This document shows positions 1-7,328 of a DNA stretch of 12,674 nt, piece by piece (the stretch's first letter is position 1; every line of letters starts with the position of its first letter). The stretch spans positions 1-12,674 of the forward strand of contig JAFLJW010000315.1 in the NCBI GenBank assembly GCA_022712815.1, read 5' to 3'. The notes beneath the pieces are model-generated. The model was given only the letters and a program-made list of their open reading frames with translations, was not told the origin of the DNA and did not search any database. Source of the DNA: Pseudodesulfovibrio sp. Its GTDB lineage: Bacteria > Desulfobacterota > Desulfovibrionia > Desulfovibrionales > Desulfovibrionaceae. The position numbers were made by a program, and so were the translations under genes.

Positions 1-609
1 GCCATCGACCCAACCTCGGATTCTATTGACGATGTGATTGCGAGCATTAATACCGCCTTTTCAGGAGAATTGACTGCTTCGATTAACTCGGATGGGCAAA
101 TCCAACTGTCAGCCGGTTCGGATATGAGCTTTGAAATCGCCGGGGATTCATCAAACCTCCTGGCGGCCCTCGGCGTGAACACATTCTTCACTGGTGACGA
201 TGCCTCAAACATCGCAATCAACAGCTATGTGAACGAAGATATTTCCCACATAAACTCTGGAGTCCTGGGTAGCGATGGCACTCTTGATTCAGGCAACAAC
301 GACATCGCGACGCTGCTTTTTGCCCTGTCCGGTGAAACCGTTTCCGTGGGCAGTCAGGAAACCAGTCTGAGCAGCTATCTGGCCGGGCTTGTTTCGGATG
401 TTGGCTCCGCCGCATACTCGGCGGAACTCAAGCAAACTTATGCCCAGGCTTCAGCACAATATTACTACGACCAGCAGGCCGCCACCAGTGAAGTGAATGT
501 GGATGAGGAGCTGATCGAACTAACCAAGCATCAACAAGCTTACCAAGCTGCGGCACAAATCATCAGCGTGACTCAAGAGATGATGGAGACCCTTTTGGCC
601 ATGGCCTAG
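1..609 (+). CDS. flgK: FlgK, flagellar hook-associated protein 1 (C-terminal part)
   Basis: FlgK (HAP1) forms the first ring of the hook-filament junction outside the cell. The frame is open from base 1, so the N-terminus lies outside the window and about 202 residues are visible. The fragment has the late-FlgK 'LLAALGVNTFFTG' segment (the 'LGxNxFFxG' pattern before the C-terminal D1 helices). It ends in a heptad-like helix finishing 'QQAYQAAAQIISVTQEMMETLLAM', the D0 signature shared by FlgK, FlgE and FlgG. The GTG at 34 is internal and is not the real start. The stop is 15 bp before flgL, and the order flgK-flgL is conserved across bacteria, which supports an operon. No Cys is visible, as usual for an exported axial protein. 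The identity is firm; only the missing N-terminus is unknown. Confidence 0.92.
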   Translation, partial: AIDPTSDSIDDVIASINTAFSGELTASINSDGQIQLSAGSDMSFEIAGDSSNLLAALGVNTFFTGDDASNIAINSYVNEDISHINSGVLGSDGTLDSGNNDIATLLFALSGETVSVGSQETSLSSYLAGLVSDVGSAAYSAELKQTYAQASAQYYYDQQAATSEVNVDEELIELTKHQQAYQAAAQIISVTQEMMETLLAMA

Positions 610-612
610 CTC

Positions 613-619
613 AAGGAGG
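613..619 (+). promoter_or_regulatory. Ribosome binding site of flgL
   Basis: AAGGAGG lies 5 nt upstream of the flgL ATG at 625. It is a near-perfect Shine-Dalgarno sequence at ideal spacing and fixes the start codon. Confidence 0.85.
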
Positions 620-624
620 CAATT

Positions 625-1818
625 ATGCGGATCAGCACTTCCCAGATATTTTCCCAATCTCTCAGGCAAATGAATTCATCCCTGAGCGATGTCACTGAAC
701 TGAACATGATGAACAGCTCCCAAAAAAAAATAAACAGGCCATCAGATGACCCCAACGGAATGGGCAAGATAATGGAACTGGATTCCTACAACCAATCTCT
801 GAGCGGATACCTGGATAACGGCAGCGTTGCCGACAGCTACCTGAGTCTTGCCGATCAATCTCTGGTCCTGGCTAGCGAAAATATCAGCGCGGCTCTGGAG
901 ACCGCTGAACAGGCCTCCACCGAGACCTACACGACAACGCAGTTGCGGATGATGGCTGAGGAAATGGAAAGCTATCTCGACAGCTTGCTGACAATTTCCA
1001 ACACTCAGATGGGAACGAGTTCGGTTTTCGCAGGCACCGACCTTGAATCCAACGCCTATGAAGCGGCCATCGGCGTCACCCTGACAAACGACTCTCTCAC
1101 CACGAGCGACTTCGTTGCCCTGACCGGAGAAGCGGATGAATCCGTATACGTTCGTTTTGATTCGGATGGGACCATCGGCACAGATGAGTTGATTTATCAC
1201 TATTCCACTGATGGCGGGGACAGTTGGACCTTTGCCACCCTTGTCGCAGGCGATGCCACCCTCGCCCTCGGAACATGTCAGGTCGAGCTGACCGCCGGAA
1301 CTGCCGTCACTACCGCTGACGGGGATGGAAACGGAACCGAGTTCATTGTCCGCCGGGCCATGGCATACACAGGAAGCGACGAAGCCATGTCAGTCAATAT
1401 CTCCGAAAACACGGAGATAGACATGACGACTGTTGGCAGTTCCATTTTCGGAGGCATCTCTTCATCCACCGGCGAACCATACTCGGGCCAAAACCTGTTT
1501 GAAACCATAAGCGACTGCATCGCATTCATGGAAATCGGCGATCACGACGGCGTAGCCGCATGCCTCGAGAAACTGGGTGACGCACACGAATCTGTCGAGG
1601 CTCAGGCGGCTAATATAGGTGCCAGGGAAAATAAGGTCAGCTACACGCAGCAATCACTTTCCCTGGTTCAGGAGATCACCAATAGCAGCATCAGTCGGGA
1701 AGAAGATGCAGATGCAGCCCAGATTCTGGTGGAATTGGAACAGGCCAGCTATGTTTATGAAGCAGTGCTCACCTCGTCTTCAAGAATCATGAACATGAGT
1801 CTGTTGGACTATATCTAA
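625..1818 (+). CDS. flgL: FlgL, flagellar hook-associated protein 3 (flagellin family)
   Basis: FlgL (HAP3) forms the second junction ring between hook and filament and is secreted by the flagellar type III apparatus. The N-terminus 'MRISTSQIFSQSLRQMNSS' and the 'KKINRPSDDPNGMGKIMEL' segment are classic flagellin-N/FlgL features. The last ~100 residues form a long helix ending 'SSSRIMNMSLLDYI', typical of the flagellin C-terminal D0 domain. At 397 aa it is longer than enteric FlgL (about 317 aa). The extra length lies in a beta-rich central region, roughly residues 160-290, which contains an Asp-box-like motif at residues 194-201. The start is fixed by the ribosome binding site. The gene lies between flgK and fliD with 15 and 12 bp gaps, so co-transcription is very likely. 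Confidence 0.93.
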   Translation: MRISTSQIFSQSLRQMNSSLSDVTELNMMNSSQKKINRPSDDPNGMGKIMELDSYNQSLSGYLDNGSVADSYLSLADQSLVLASENISAALETAEQASTETYTTTQLRMMAEEMESYLDSLLTISNTQMGTSSVFAGTDLESNAYEAAIGVTLTNDSLTTSDFVALTGEADESVYVRFDSDGTIGTDELIYHYSTDGGDSWTFATLVAGDATLALGTCQVELTAGTAVTTADGDGNGTEFIVRRAMAYTGSDEAMSVNISENTEIDMTTVGSSIFGGISSSTGEPYSGQNLFETISDCIAFMEIGDHDGVAACLEKLGDAHESVEAQAANIGARENKVSYTQQSLSLVQEITNSSISREEDADAAQILVELEQASYVYEAVLTSSSRIMNMSLLDYI

Positions 1819-1825
1819 AAGGAGG
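1819..1825 (+). promoter_or_regulatory. Ribosome binding site of fliD
   Basis: AAGGAGG begins directly after the flgL stop (1816-1818) and 5 nt before the fliD ATG at 1831. It supports the start and tight coupling to flgL. Confidence 0.85.
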
Positions 1826-1830
1826 ACTCC

Positions 1831-3555
1831 ATGGGATATGTTTCGTCCATCTCTTCCGATGTCATAGCATATGAACCGGTCTCCCTGTCCGGTGAAGTCT
1901 CTTTTACAGGACTGGGAAATGGCACGGATTTTCAAGAAATCATTGATGTCACCATTTCTTCGGAAGGCTTTAAAAAAGATGCTTACGAAGCCCAGAAAAC
2001 TGAAACCGATTACCTTATAGACCTTCTGGAGCAGCTTGACGAAGAAATAGTGGATTTGAATGAAACCCTGCAAGAGATGGATGAACCCGATGAATTTCTG
2101 GACATGGATGGGACGAGTAGCGGGGACGAGGTGGACGTGGAGGTCTCGGGTGAAGCCAGCGAAGGCGTGCACACCATCGTCGTTGACCAGCTTGCACAAA
2201 AAGATGTCTGGATCAACACAGAGTATGGTTTTGCATCAGAGGACGATGTCGTCGCTGATTCAGCAACAACCCTGGAGATATTGTTTCAGGGTGAAACCCT
2301 TTCCATTGATATAGCCGCAGGAACCACATTGAGCGGACTGGTAAGCACAGTCAACAGCGATCTGGATTCACGAAACAATGTGGAAGCCAATTTACTTTAC
2401 GACGGGGACAGTTACTATTTCGTGCTGACTGCCGAGGACTCCGGGGGCGACAACGCTTTTACCATACAAAGCACCGGGACCTTGAACAACTTTGATCCAG
2501 CCAATTTCACCAACACCCAGACAGGGCAAAATGCCCGCATCAAAGTGGACGGCTTCCCGACTGATGCGGATGAGTGGATTGAACGGGATACGAACTCCAT
2601 TGATGACGTTATTGACGGTATCACCTTTGAACTCAAGGAGAGTACTGACGACGAAGGCGTGCGCATTACTGTCGAGTATGATGCTGACGCCATGGCTGAA
2701 ACCATCGCCACTTTCGTGTCGGAAGTGAACCAGGTCATTCTGGATATGCAGACACTCACCGGACGATTGGAAACAGACGAGGATGATGAAGAGGAAGAAA
2801 CATACACCATAAACAACTATGCACTCGACATCATGTACAACAAGTTCAAGAATGTGCTTTCCTCTGGTGCTCTTGGTTTCAGCCGCTACACGGAAGAAAA
2901 CGGAGGAGATCTCTACAACGCACTTTCGCAGATCGGTATCTCCACGGATGTGGAAGATGGGTCAGACACTTTCGGCCAGTTACTGCTTGATGAAGACATA
3001 TTGGAAGAAGCTCTGGAAGAAGACCCGGAAGCTGTTGCCATGCTTTTCTCCTCAAGGGCGGTTGGAGAATCGGACAGCGATGATTTTCAGGTCATTTCTG
3101 TTATCGACACGGTGACGACCCCAGGCGAACATGCAATTGAATACACTGTTTCCGGCGGAACCCTGATTTCAGCCACCATTGACGGAGAAGATGCCGAGAT
3201 TGACGGCTGGACCATCCTGGGAACCAACTCACATTCCAAAGGTCTGTATATATCAATAGGAAATCAGGAAGATGGGACACACACGGGAACAGCCCGCGTA
3301 AAACAAGGAAAGATAGGCGAGCTTTCGGATGCCTTGTCCGCCATGATCACGGATGAGACAGGGACACTCCCAATCCTCATTCGCAATTATGAAGAAAGCC
3401 TCACCAGTCTGGATAATCAAATCTACAACGAAGAAAAGCGGCTGGACGCTCTTGAAAAATCACTTACCCGAAAATTCGCAGCGCTTGATTCCAACTTGAG
3501 CTATTATGACAATATCACGACGATGCTTACCAGCCTGATAGATGGTCTCGAATAA
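1831..3555 (+). CDS. fliD: FliD, flagellar filament capping protein (HAP2)
   Basis: FliD caps the growing filament and promotes flagellin folding at its tip. The FliD_N domain spans about residues 26-125, with 'FTGLGNGTDFQEIID' near the start and 'EGVHTIVVDQLAQKDVW' further on. The FliD_C domain begins near residue 230 with 'ARIKVDGFP' and continues through 'NSIDDVIDGITFEL'. The C-terminus (about 500-574) is a long helix, 'EKRLDALEKSLTRKFAALDS', ending in 'LIDGLE', as expected for the cap's D0/D1 leg. The length of 574 aa is within the family range. There is a short acidic run at residues 316-323. The protein has no Cys. The flagellar-chaperone gene fliS, often next to fliD, does not follow; the next genes are convergent. 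Confidence 0.93.
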   Translation: MGYVSSISSDVIAYEPVSLSGEVSFTGLGNGTDFQEIIDVTISSEGFKKDAYEAQKTETDYLIDLLEQLDEEIVDLNETLQEMDEPDEFLDMDGTSSGDEVDVEVSGEASEGVHTIVVDQLAQKDVWINTEYGFASEDDVVADSATTLEILFQGETLSIDIAAGTTLSGLVSTVNSDLDSRNNVEANLLYDGDSYYFVLTAEDSGGDNAFTIQSTGTLNNFDPANFTNTQTGQNARIKVDGFPTDADEWIERDTNSIDDVIDGITFELKESTDDEGVRITVEYDADAMAETIATFVSEVNQVILDMQTLTGRLETDEDDEEEETYTINNYALDIMYNKFKNVLSSGALGFSRYTEENGGDLYNALSQIGISTDVEDGSDTFGQLLLDEDILEEALEEDPEAVAMLFSSRAVGESDSDDFQVISVIDTVTTPGEHAIEYTVSGGTLISATIDGEDAEIDGWTILGTNSHSKGLYISIGNQEDGTHTGTARVKQGKIGELSDALSAMITDETGTLPILIRNYEESLTSLDNQIYNEEKRLDALEKSLTRKFAALDSNLSYYDNITTMLTSLIDGLE

Positions 3556-3621
3556 ATGGTTGCAACGAGCGAGGAGGATGGGGCTCAGACTCCCATGGGC
3601 TGCAAATGAGGGAGGGAGACC
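3556..3621. other. Convergent intergenic spacer between fliD and the sensor kinase gene
   Basis: This 66 bp gap separates two converging stop codons. I see no convincing terminator hairpin with a T-tract. There is an 8 bp palindrome CCCATGGG and a purine-rich stretch (GAGGGAGGGAGACC). Transcripts from both sides may therefore overlap here. Confidence 0.5.
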
Positions 3622-5004
3622 TCAGTTTGATCTCAACGGGAGCGTTATGATGATGCAAATCCCATCTTCCTCGTTTAAAGCTTTAATTGTCCCTTGGTGA
3701 AGGGTGGCAATTTTCCTGGCAGAGGCCAGACCCAAACCCGACCCTCGTACCTTTCCGCTGTCGAGCCTGTGAAATGGTGTGAACATGGCACTCAAGTCCT
3801 CTTCCGCCAAGGGTAAGTGGGTATTGAAAACTGTGATGACAATGTCTTCTTTCGCAGCAAGGTTCACCCTGATACAACCGTTGTTGTCCACATACTTGAT
3901 CGCGTTGCTCAGAACATTGTCCAGGAGAACACTCAACGCATACTCGTGACCTGGTATTTTCGGCACGGTGACAATGTCCGTGGTCAAAAGGATATCGCGC
4001 TGCTGGATCATGGGGGTATATTTGTCGAGGAGCGACCTCAAGAGATCGGCAATATCCAGAATCTCCTTCTTTGGCGGAGGGGGGAGCATATCCATTTTGG
4101 AAAGGTCCAGAATCTTGCCGATCAGGACATCCATATTCTCAATTTCTTTCTCTATGCGGACCAGGAATTTACCTCCGCTGGCCCCCTCGTCTGCCTCGTT
4201 CTGCTCCATGAGCATCTGAACTGAAATTCTCATTCGGGCAAGCGGACTGCGCAGTTCATGCGACAAGTGGGCGGTTAGCTCCTTGCCTGTCATGACCATC
4301 TTCTCCAGTCGTCCTGCCATCCGGTTGAATTTTCGAGCTAATATCGCAATTTCGTCATGCCCTTTTTCCGGGACTCGCTGGGAGAAATCTCCCTGCCCCA
4401 GCCGTTCTACCGTTTCAGTCAGTTGAAGGATGGGTTTGGTAATTCTCCTGGAAACAGGAAAAAGAAACAAGGCTCCCAGCGCAGTCAGAAAAAGCAATCC
4501 CTTGAAAAACCACCATTCGGCTCTGCGAGGATGTTTTCCCTGAAGAAAATGAACATTGAGAAGGATATCGTCTTTCAACCGGACATCCGACTCCAAGTAT
4601 ACCGATTTATAGTTTTTGGCATGGACCTCAAAAAAACGGATACCATCAGGGGCTTTGAGATTCACGGGAACGAGATCCTCTGCGATGTCGGGAGGCGGGC
4701 CGTCAAAAGAGGCACCCACCATTTCCCCAAGGTCGTCAGTGAGCCAGATCTGCCCGCTGCTCCCCTTGACAAGCAGTTTGAGCAATGGGTTCAATTTTTC
4801 TCGAAGGGTCCCACGCGTAACCGTAATACCATTCATCTCCCGCTCTACCAGCCGATTGACCACCGTGGCCCGTTCTATGGAATCAAAAAAGAATGGCGGA
4901 TGGATATTTCCGGAAAAAATAACACCGAAAACAACAGCCTCCGCAGTAATCAGCACGGCCACGAAAGCCAAAAAAATCTTGAGATAGAATTTGTTTATTT
5001 TCAC
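3622..5004 (-). CDS. CpxA-type membrane sensor histidine kinase
   Basis: This is an inner-membrane sensor kinase that would phosphorylate the regulator encoded just upstream. With the start at GTG 5004 it has 460 aa: TM1 at about 8-31, a periplasmic sensor region about 32-163, TM2 about 164-183, and HAMP about 184-237 ('RRITKPILQLTETVERLGQGDF'). The H-box 'LSHELRSPLARM' has the phospho-acceptor His249, the N-box is 'LLDNVLSNAIKYV' (Asn363), and the G2 box is 'GSGLGLA' (421-427). The H-box and HAMP wording resemble CpxA. The G1 box lacks the usual DxGxG and reads 'VFNTHLPLAEEDL'. GTG 5004 overlaps the regulator stop as GTGA, which indicates translational coupling. A GTG at 5037 would add 11 residues inside the regulator gene and is less likely. 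The kinase family is certain; the Cpx assignment is strongly supported by the nearby box but remains an inference. Confidence 0.93.
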   Translation of the reverse strand: MKINKFYLKIFLAFVAVLITAEAVVFGVIFSGNIHPPFFFDSIERATVVNRLVEREMNGITVTRGTLREKLNPLLKLLVKGSSGQIWLTDDLGEMVGASFDGPPPDIAEDLVPVNLKAPDGIRFFEVHAKNYKSVYLESDVRLKDDILLNVHFLQGKHPRRAEWWFFKGLLFLTALGALFLFPVSRRITKPILQLTETVERLGQGDFSQRVPEKGHDEIAILARKFNRMAGRLEKMVMTGKELTAHLSHELRSPLARMRISVQMLMEQNEADEGASGGKFLVRIEKEIENMDVLIGKILDLSKMDMLPPPPKKEILDIADLLRSLLDKYTPMIQQRDILLTTDIVTVPKIPGHEYALSVLLDNVLSNAIKYVDNNGCIRVNLAAKEDIVITVFNTHLPLAEEDLSAMFTPFHRLDSGKVRGSGLGLASARKIATLHQGTIKALNEEDGICIIITLPLRSN

Positions 5005-5711
5005 GCTGCCCCCACAAACATATACCCGGTTCCCCACACGGTCTTGATGCGCTTTTCATGGTCTGAATAGGGCTTGAGGAGCGTGCGAAGCTTACTGATA
5101 TGAACATCAATGCTTCGATCAAAGGCATTGAAATCCTTGTCCCAGGCAAGGGTCATCAACTCATCCCGGGTCAAGGTGACGTCAGGGTTTCCCATCAACG
5201 CCTGAAGCAATCTGAACTCCGTGGCCAACAACTCAAGCTCATCACCTTCAATGATGAGAACATGGCGGGAAATATTCAGCCTGAGTCCTGCCACTTCAAT
5301 GACGGATGCGGATTTGTCCGTTCCGGGCTTGCCGGAACTGTTTTCGTACCTGCGAAGCACCGCCTTGATTCGAGCAAGCAGTTCACGGGGGTTGAATGGC
5401 TTGGGCATGTAGTCGTCAGCCCCAAGTTCCAGTCCGACAATGCGGTCAGTGTCCTCGCCCTTGGCAGTAAGCATAATCACCGGAACAGAAGAAAACACAC
5501 GAATTTCACGGAGTATTTCAAGTCCGTCCTTGCCGGGCATCATGACATCGAGGATTATCAGGCAGGGTGATTTTCGACGCACGGTTTCAGCGACTTTCGC
5601 CCCGGAAGGAAGACTCAGCAAGCTAAAACCGTACCCCTCAAGATATTCCGTAAGAAGCTCTCGCAAGGCATCGTCATCATCGACGATAAGTATGTCTCCA
5701 TTCATTTTCAT
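5001..5711 (-). CDS. CpxR-like OmpR/PhoB-family response regulator
   Basis: This is a cytoplasmic transcription factor activated by phosphorylation from the downstream kinase. The receiver domain (about 1-115) shows the acidic cluster 'ILIVDDDD', phospho-acceptor Asp55 in 'LIILDVMMPGKDG', the switch Thr in 'VIMLTAKGE', and Lys in 'DYMPKPFNP'. The C-terminal winged helix (about 135-235) has 'LLATEFRLL', the recognition helix 'FDRSIDVHISKLRTLL', and the wing 'IKTVWGTGYMF'. At 236 aa it has normal family length. I chose ATG 5711 because GGGA lies 5 nt upstream and 'MKMNGDILIVDDD' matches usual N-termini. ATG 5732 would add seven residues, and ATG 5705 is also possible. It overlaps the kinase gene by 4 nt and diverges from the efflux operon across a spacer holding a CpxR-type box. 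Confidence 0.92.
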   Translation of the reverse strand: MKMNGDILIVDDDDALRELLTEYLEGYGFSLLSLPSGAKVAETVRRKSPCLIILDVMMPGKDGLEILREIRVFSSVPVIMLTAKGEDTDRIVGLELGADDYMPKPFNPRELLARIKAVLRRYENSSGKPGTDKSASVIEVAGLRLNISRHVLIIEGDELELLATEFRLLQALMGNPDVTLTRDELMTLAWDKDFNAFDRSIDVHISKLRTLLKPYSDHEKRIKTVWGTGYMFVGAA

Positions 5712-5763
5712 GATAATCCCAATAACGCGCATAACCCAATCAAGGAAGATATGTTTCCCATCT

Positions 5764-5778
5764 TTTACACAAATTTAC
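5764..5778 (-). promoter_or_regulatory. CpxR-box-like tandem operator, GTAAA-N5-GTAAA
   Basis: On the minus strand this reads GTAAATTTGTGTAAA: two exact GTAAA half-sites 10 bp apart, so they lie on the same DNA face. This equals the enterobacterial CpxR consensus. It sits 56 bp before the efflux operon start and 53 bp before the regulator start, between the divergent genes. The match is direct. Binding by this regulator is inferred; it could control the pump, the regulator, or both. Confidence 0.7.
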
Positions 5779-5827
5779 ATTTTTTATCATTGGCTAAAAA
5801 CTTTCACAACATGTCCCTCGTATACAT

Positions 5828-5832
5828 GGAGG
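5828..5832 (+). promoter_or_regulatory. Shine-Dalgarno-like GGAGG unusually close to the efflux operon start
   Basis: GGAGG is separated from ATG 5834 by a single C, far less than the usual 5-9 nt. No alternative ATG, GTG or TTG in frame exists upstream before the TAA at 5795. The later ATG at 5900 would destroy the charged part of the signal peptide. The start is therefore kept, but initiation may be inefficient. Confidence 0.45.
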
Positions 5833-5833
5833 C

Positions 5834-7324
5834 ATGAAAAAAAGCAGTCGGATACTCGATTCAAGGAAACTCCGTGAGGCCGTGAGCATTGCCTCTTTGA
5901 TGGCCTTCCTCATGCTGACGACTCTGGCAGCGGGATGCTCTCCCTTCAAACCTTCTCCCCGAATCGAGCCGGTGGCTTCGCTACCAAAAGCCTTTACATT
6001 ATACTCAGACGAACCTGATTCCGCCGATAAATGGTGGGAATCATTTGGCAATAAAAATCTGAACGAACTGGTTAGCACTGCCCTCACAGCCAATCTGGAC
6101 ATACAGGCCGCATGGGGACGCCTGCGCCAAACCAGGGCATCCTCAATTCAGTCTGGAGCTGACAAATATCCCACTCTCGATGCAACGGGCAGCTACTCCC
6201 ATACAAGGCAAGGCTCGAAAGGGACTTCCGGCAGCCGTTCTGTCACGACCAAGGAAGAACACTCCATCGGTCTGAGTGCCGGATATGAAATCGACCTGTG
6301 GGGACGAATTAAAGCCGAAGCCACTGCGGGAGAACTCAGCGCCGAAGCCAGCCGGGAAGATTTGAACACAGCTTCCATGACAGTTGCATCCGAAGTCGTT
6401 TCCAAATGGCTGAACATTCAAACCCAACGACAGAAAAAGAGAATTCTGCAAGAACAGCTTCAAGCCAACCAGACATATCTTGAACTCATTGAACTGCGCT
6501 TTCGCAATTCAATGGCAACGGCACTTGATGTCTACCAGCAACGGGAAAATGTAGCCCGGATAAAAGCAGAATTTCCACCAGTGAACTCCGAGGAGCAGGT
6601 TCTCTTACACGAACTGGCCCTGCTGCTCGGACGTCCTGCCGGGACCCTGGAGGTGCCGGACTCGCTTCTCCCTGAGCTGTCCGCACTTCCGGGCCTCGGC
6701 CTTCCCGCCGACCTTCTGTCCAGCAGGCCGGATGTCCGCGCCGCAGGTCTGAAACTCCATTCGGCAGACTGGACAGTTGCCGCAGCCAGAGCCAATCGAT
6801 TGCCGGACGTCAGTCTGGGGGCAAGTGCCGCATACTCCGGTACACAACTGGCCAACATATTCAACAACTGGACACTCTCCCTGGCTGGCTCGATTTTTGG
6901 CCCCATATTCGACGGTGGATACCGCAAGGCTGAAGTGGAAAAAGCGCGTGGCGTAGTTGATGAGCGTCTGGCTGAGTACAAGAATACCGTTTATTCCGCC
7001 TTCAAGGAAGTTGAGGATGCCCTGAGCAGGGAACAGTGGCAGCAACGATATATCACAGCCCGGCAGGCGCAACTTGAAGCAGCCCGGGTCAACCTGAATG
7101 AGGCGAGTTCCAGATATAGCCAGGGGCTTGATAATTACCTTCCCGTGCTGACCGCTCTTTTTACTGTTCAGGAACTCGAAATATCCGCAGTGCAGAATCA
7201 GACCGACCTGCTGCTTTACCGCGTAGCCCTGCATCGCGCTCTGGGCGGCACCTGGACTGACGATCTTCAGCCTCCCGTTTCAACAGATAAGTCTGACACC
7301 ACACAAAAAAACAACAAGGGATAA
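5834..7324 (+). CDS. RND efflux outer-membrane factor, NodT/TolC-type lipoprotein
   Basis: This is the outer-membrane exit duct of a tripartite pump. The 496 aa protein begins with a lipoprotein signal: basic residues, a hydrophobic core 'ASLMAFLMLTTLAAG', and lipobox Cys35, so the mature protein should be lipid-anchored. Two outer-membrane efflux repeats follow. The first contains 'KWWESFGNKNLNELVSTALTAN' and 'YEIDLWGRIKAE', with 'RFRNSMATALDVYQQ' after it. The second contains 'LLSSRPDVRAA', 'GPIFDGGYRKAEVE' and 'TVYSAFKEVEDALS'. These are the standard NodT-family signatures, and the length is typical. It is first in an operon with the adaptor (4 bp gap) and the pump. Substrates cannot be read from the sequence. 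The upstream CpxR-type box suggests induction by envelope stress. Confidence 0.93.
   Translation: MKKSSRILDSRKLREAVSIASLMAFLMLTTLAAGCSPFKPSPRIEPVASLPKAFTLYSDEPDSADKWWESFGNKNLNELVSTALTANLDIQAAWGRLRQTRASSIQSGADKYPTLDATGSYSHTRQGSKGTSGSRSVTTKEEHSIGLSAGYEIDLWGRIKAEATAGELSAEASREDLNTASMTVASEVVSKWLNIQTQRQKKRILQEQLQANQTYLELIELRFRNSMATALDVYQQRENVARIKAEFPPVNSEEQVLLHELALLLGRPAGTLEVPDSLLPELSALPGLGLPADLLSSRPDVRAAGLKLHSADWTVAAARANRLPDVSLGASAAYSGTQLANIFNNWTLSLAGSIFGPIFDGGYRKAEVEKARGVVDERLAEYKNTVYSAFKEVEDALSREQWQQRYITARQAQLEAARVNLNEASSRYSQGLDNYLPVLTALFTVQELEISAVQNQTDLLLYRVALHRALGGTWTDDLQPPVSTDKSDTTQKNNKG
7316..7321 (+). promoter_or_regulatory. Ribosome binding site of the adaptor gene
   Basis: AAGGGA lies 7 nt before ATG 7329 and overlaps the last codons of the upstream lipoprotein gene, which indicates coupled translation. 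Confidence 0.6.
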
Positions 7325-7328
7325 TATC

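Noticed and set aside
3556..3609. 17-codon ORF directly after the fliD stop (TAAATG)
   Set aside because: It is too short, has no known family or conservation evidence, and is probably chance.
5005..5037. Upstream GTG start for the sensor kinase
   Set aside because: It adds 11 residues ('MGNRVYVCGGS') lying inside the regulator gene. The GTGA overlap at 5004 is the usual coupled arrangement, and TM1 then begins near the N-terminus.
4357..5070. 237-residue plus-strand open frame opposite the kinase gene
   Set aside because: It is antisense to the conserved kinase and has low-complexity composition typical of a shadow frame.
5781..5800. TTTTTA/TAAAAA inverted repeat in the divergent spacer
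   Set aside because: It is only A-T pairs with an 8 nt loop, expected in an AT-rich promoter region. It is not claimed as an operator.
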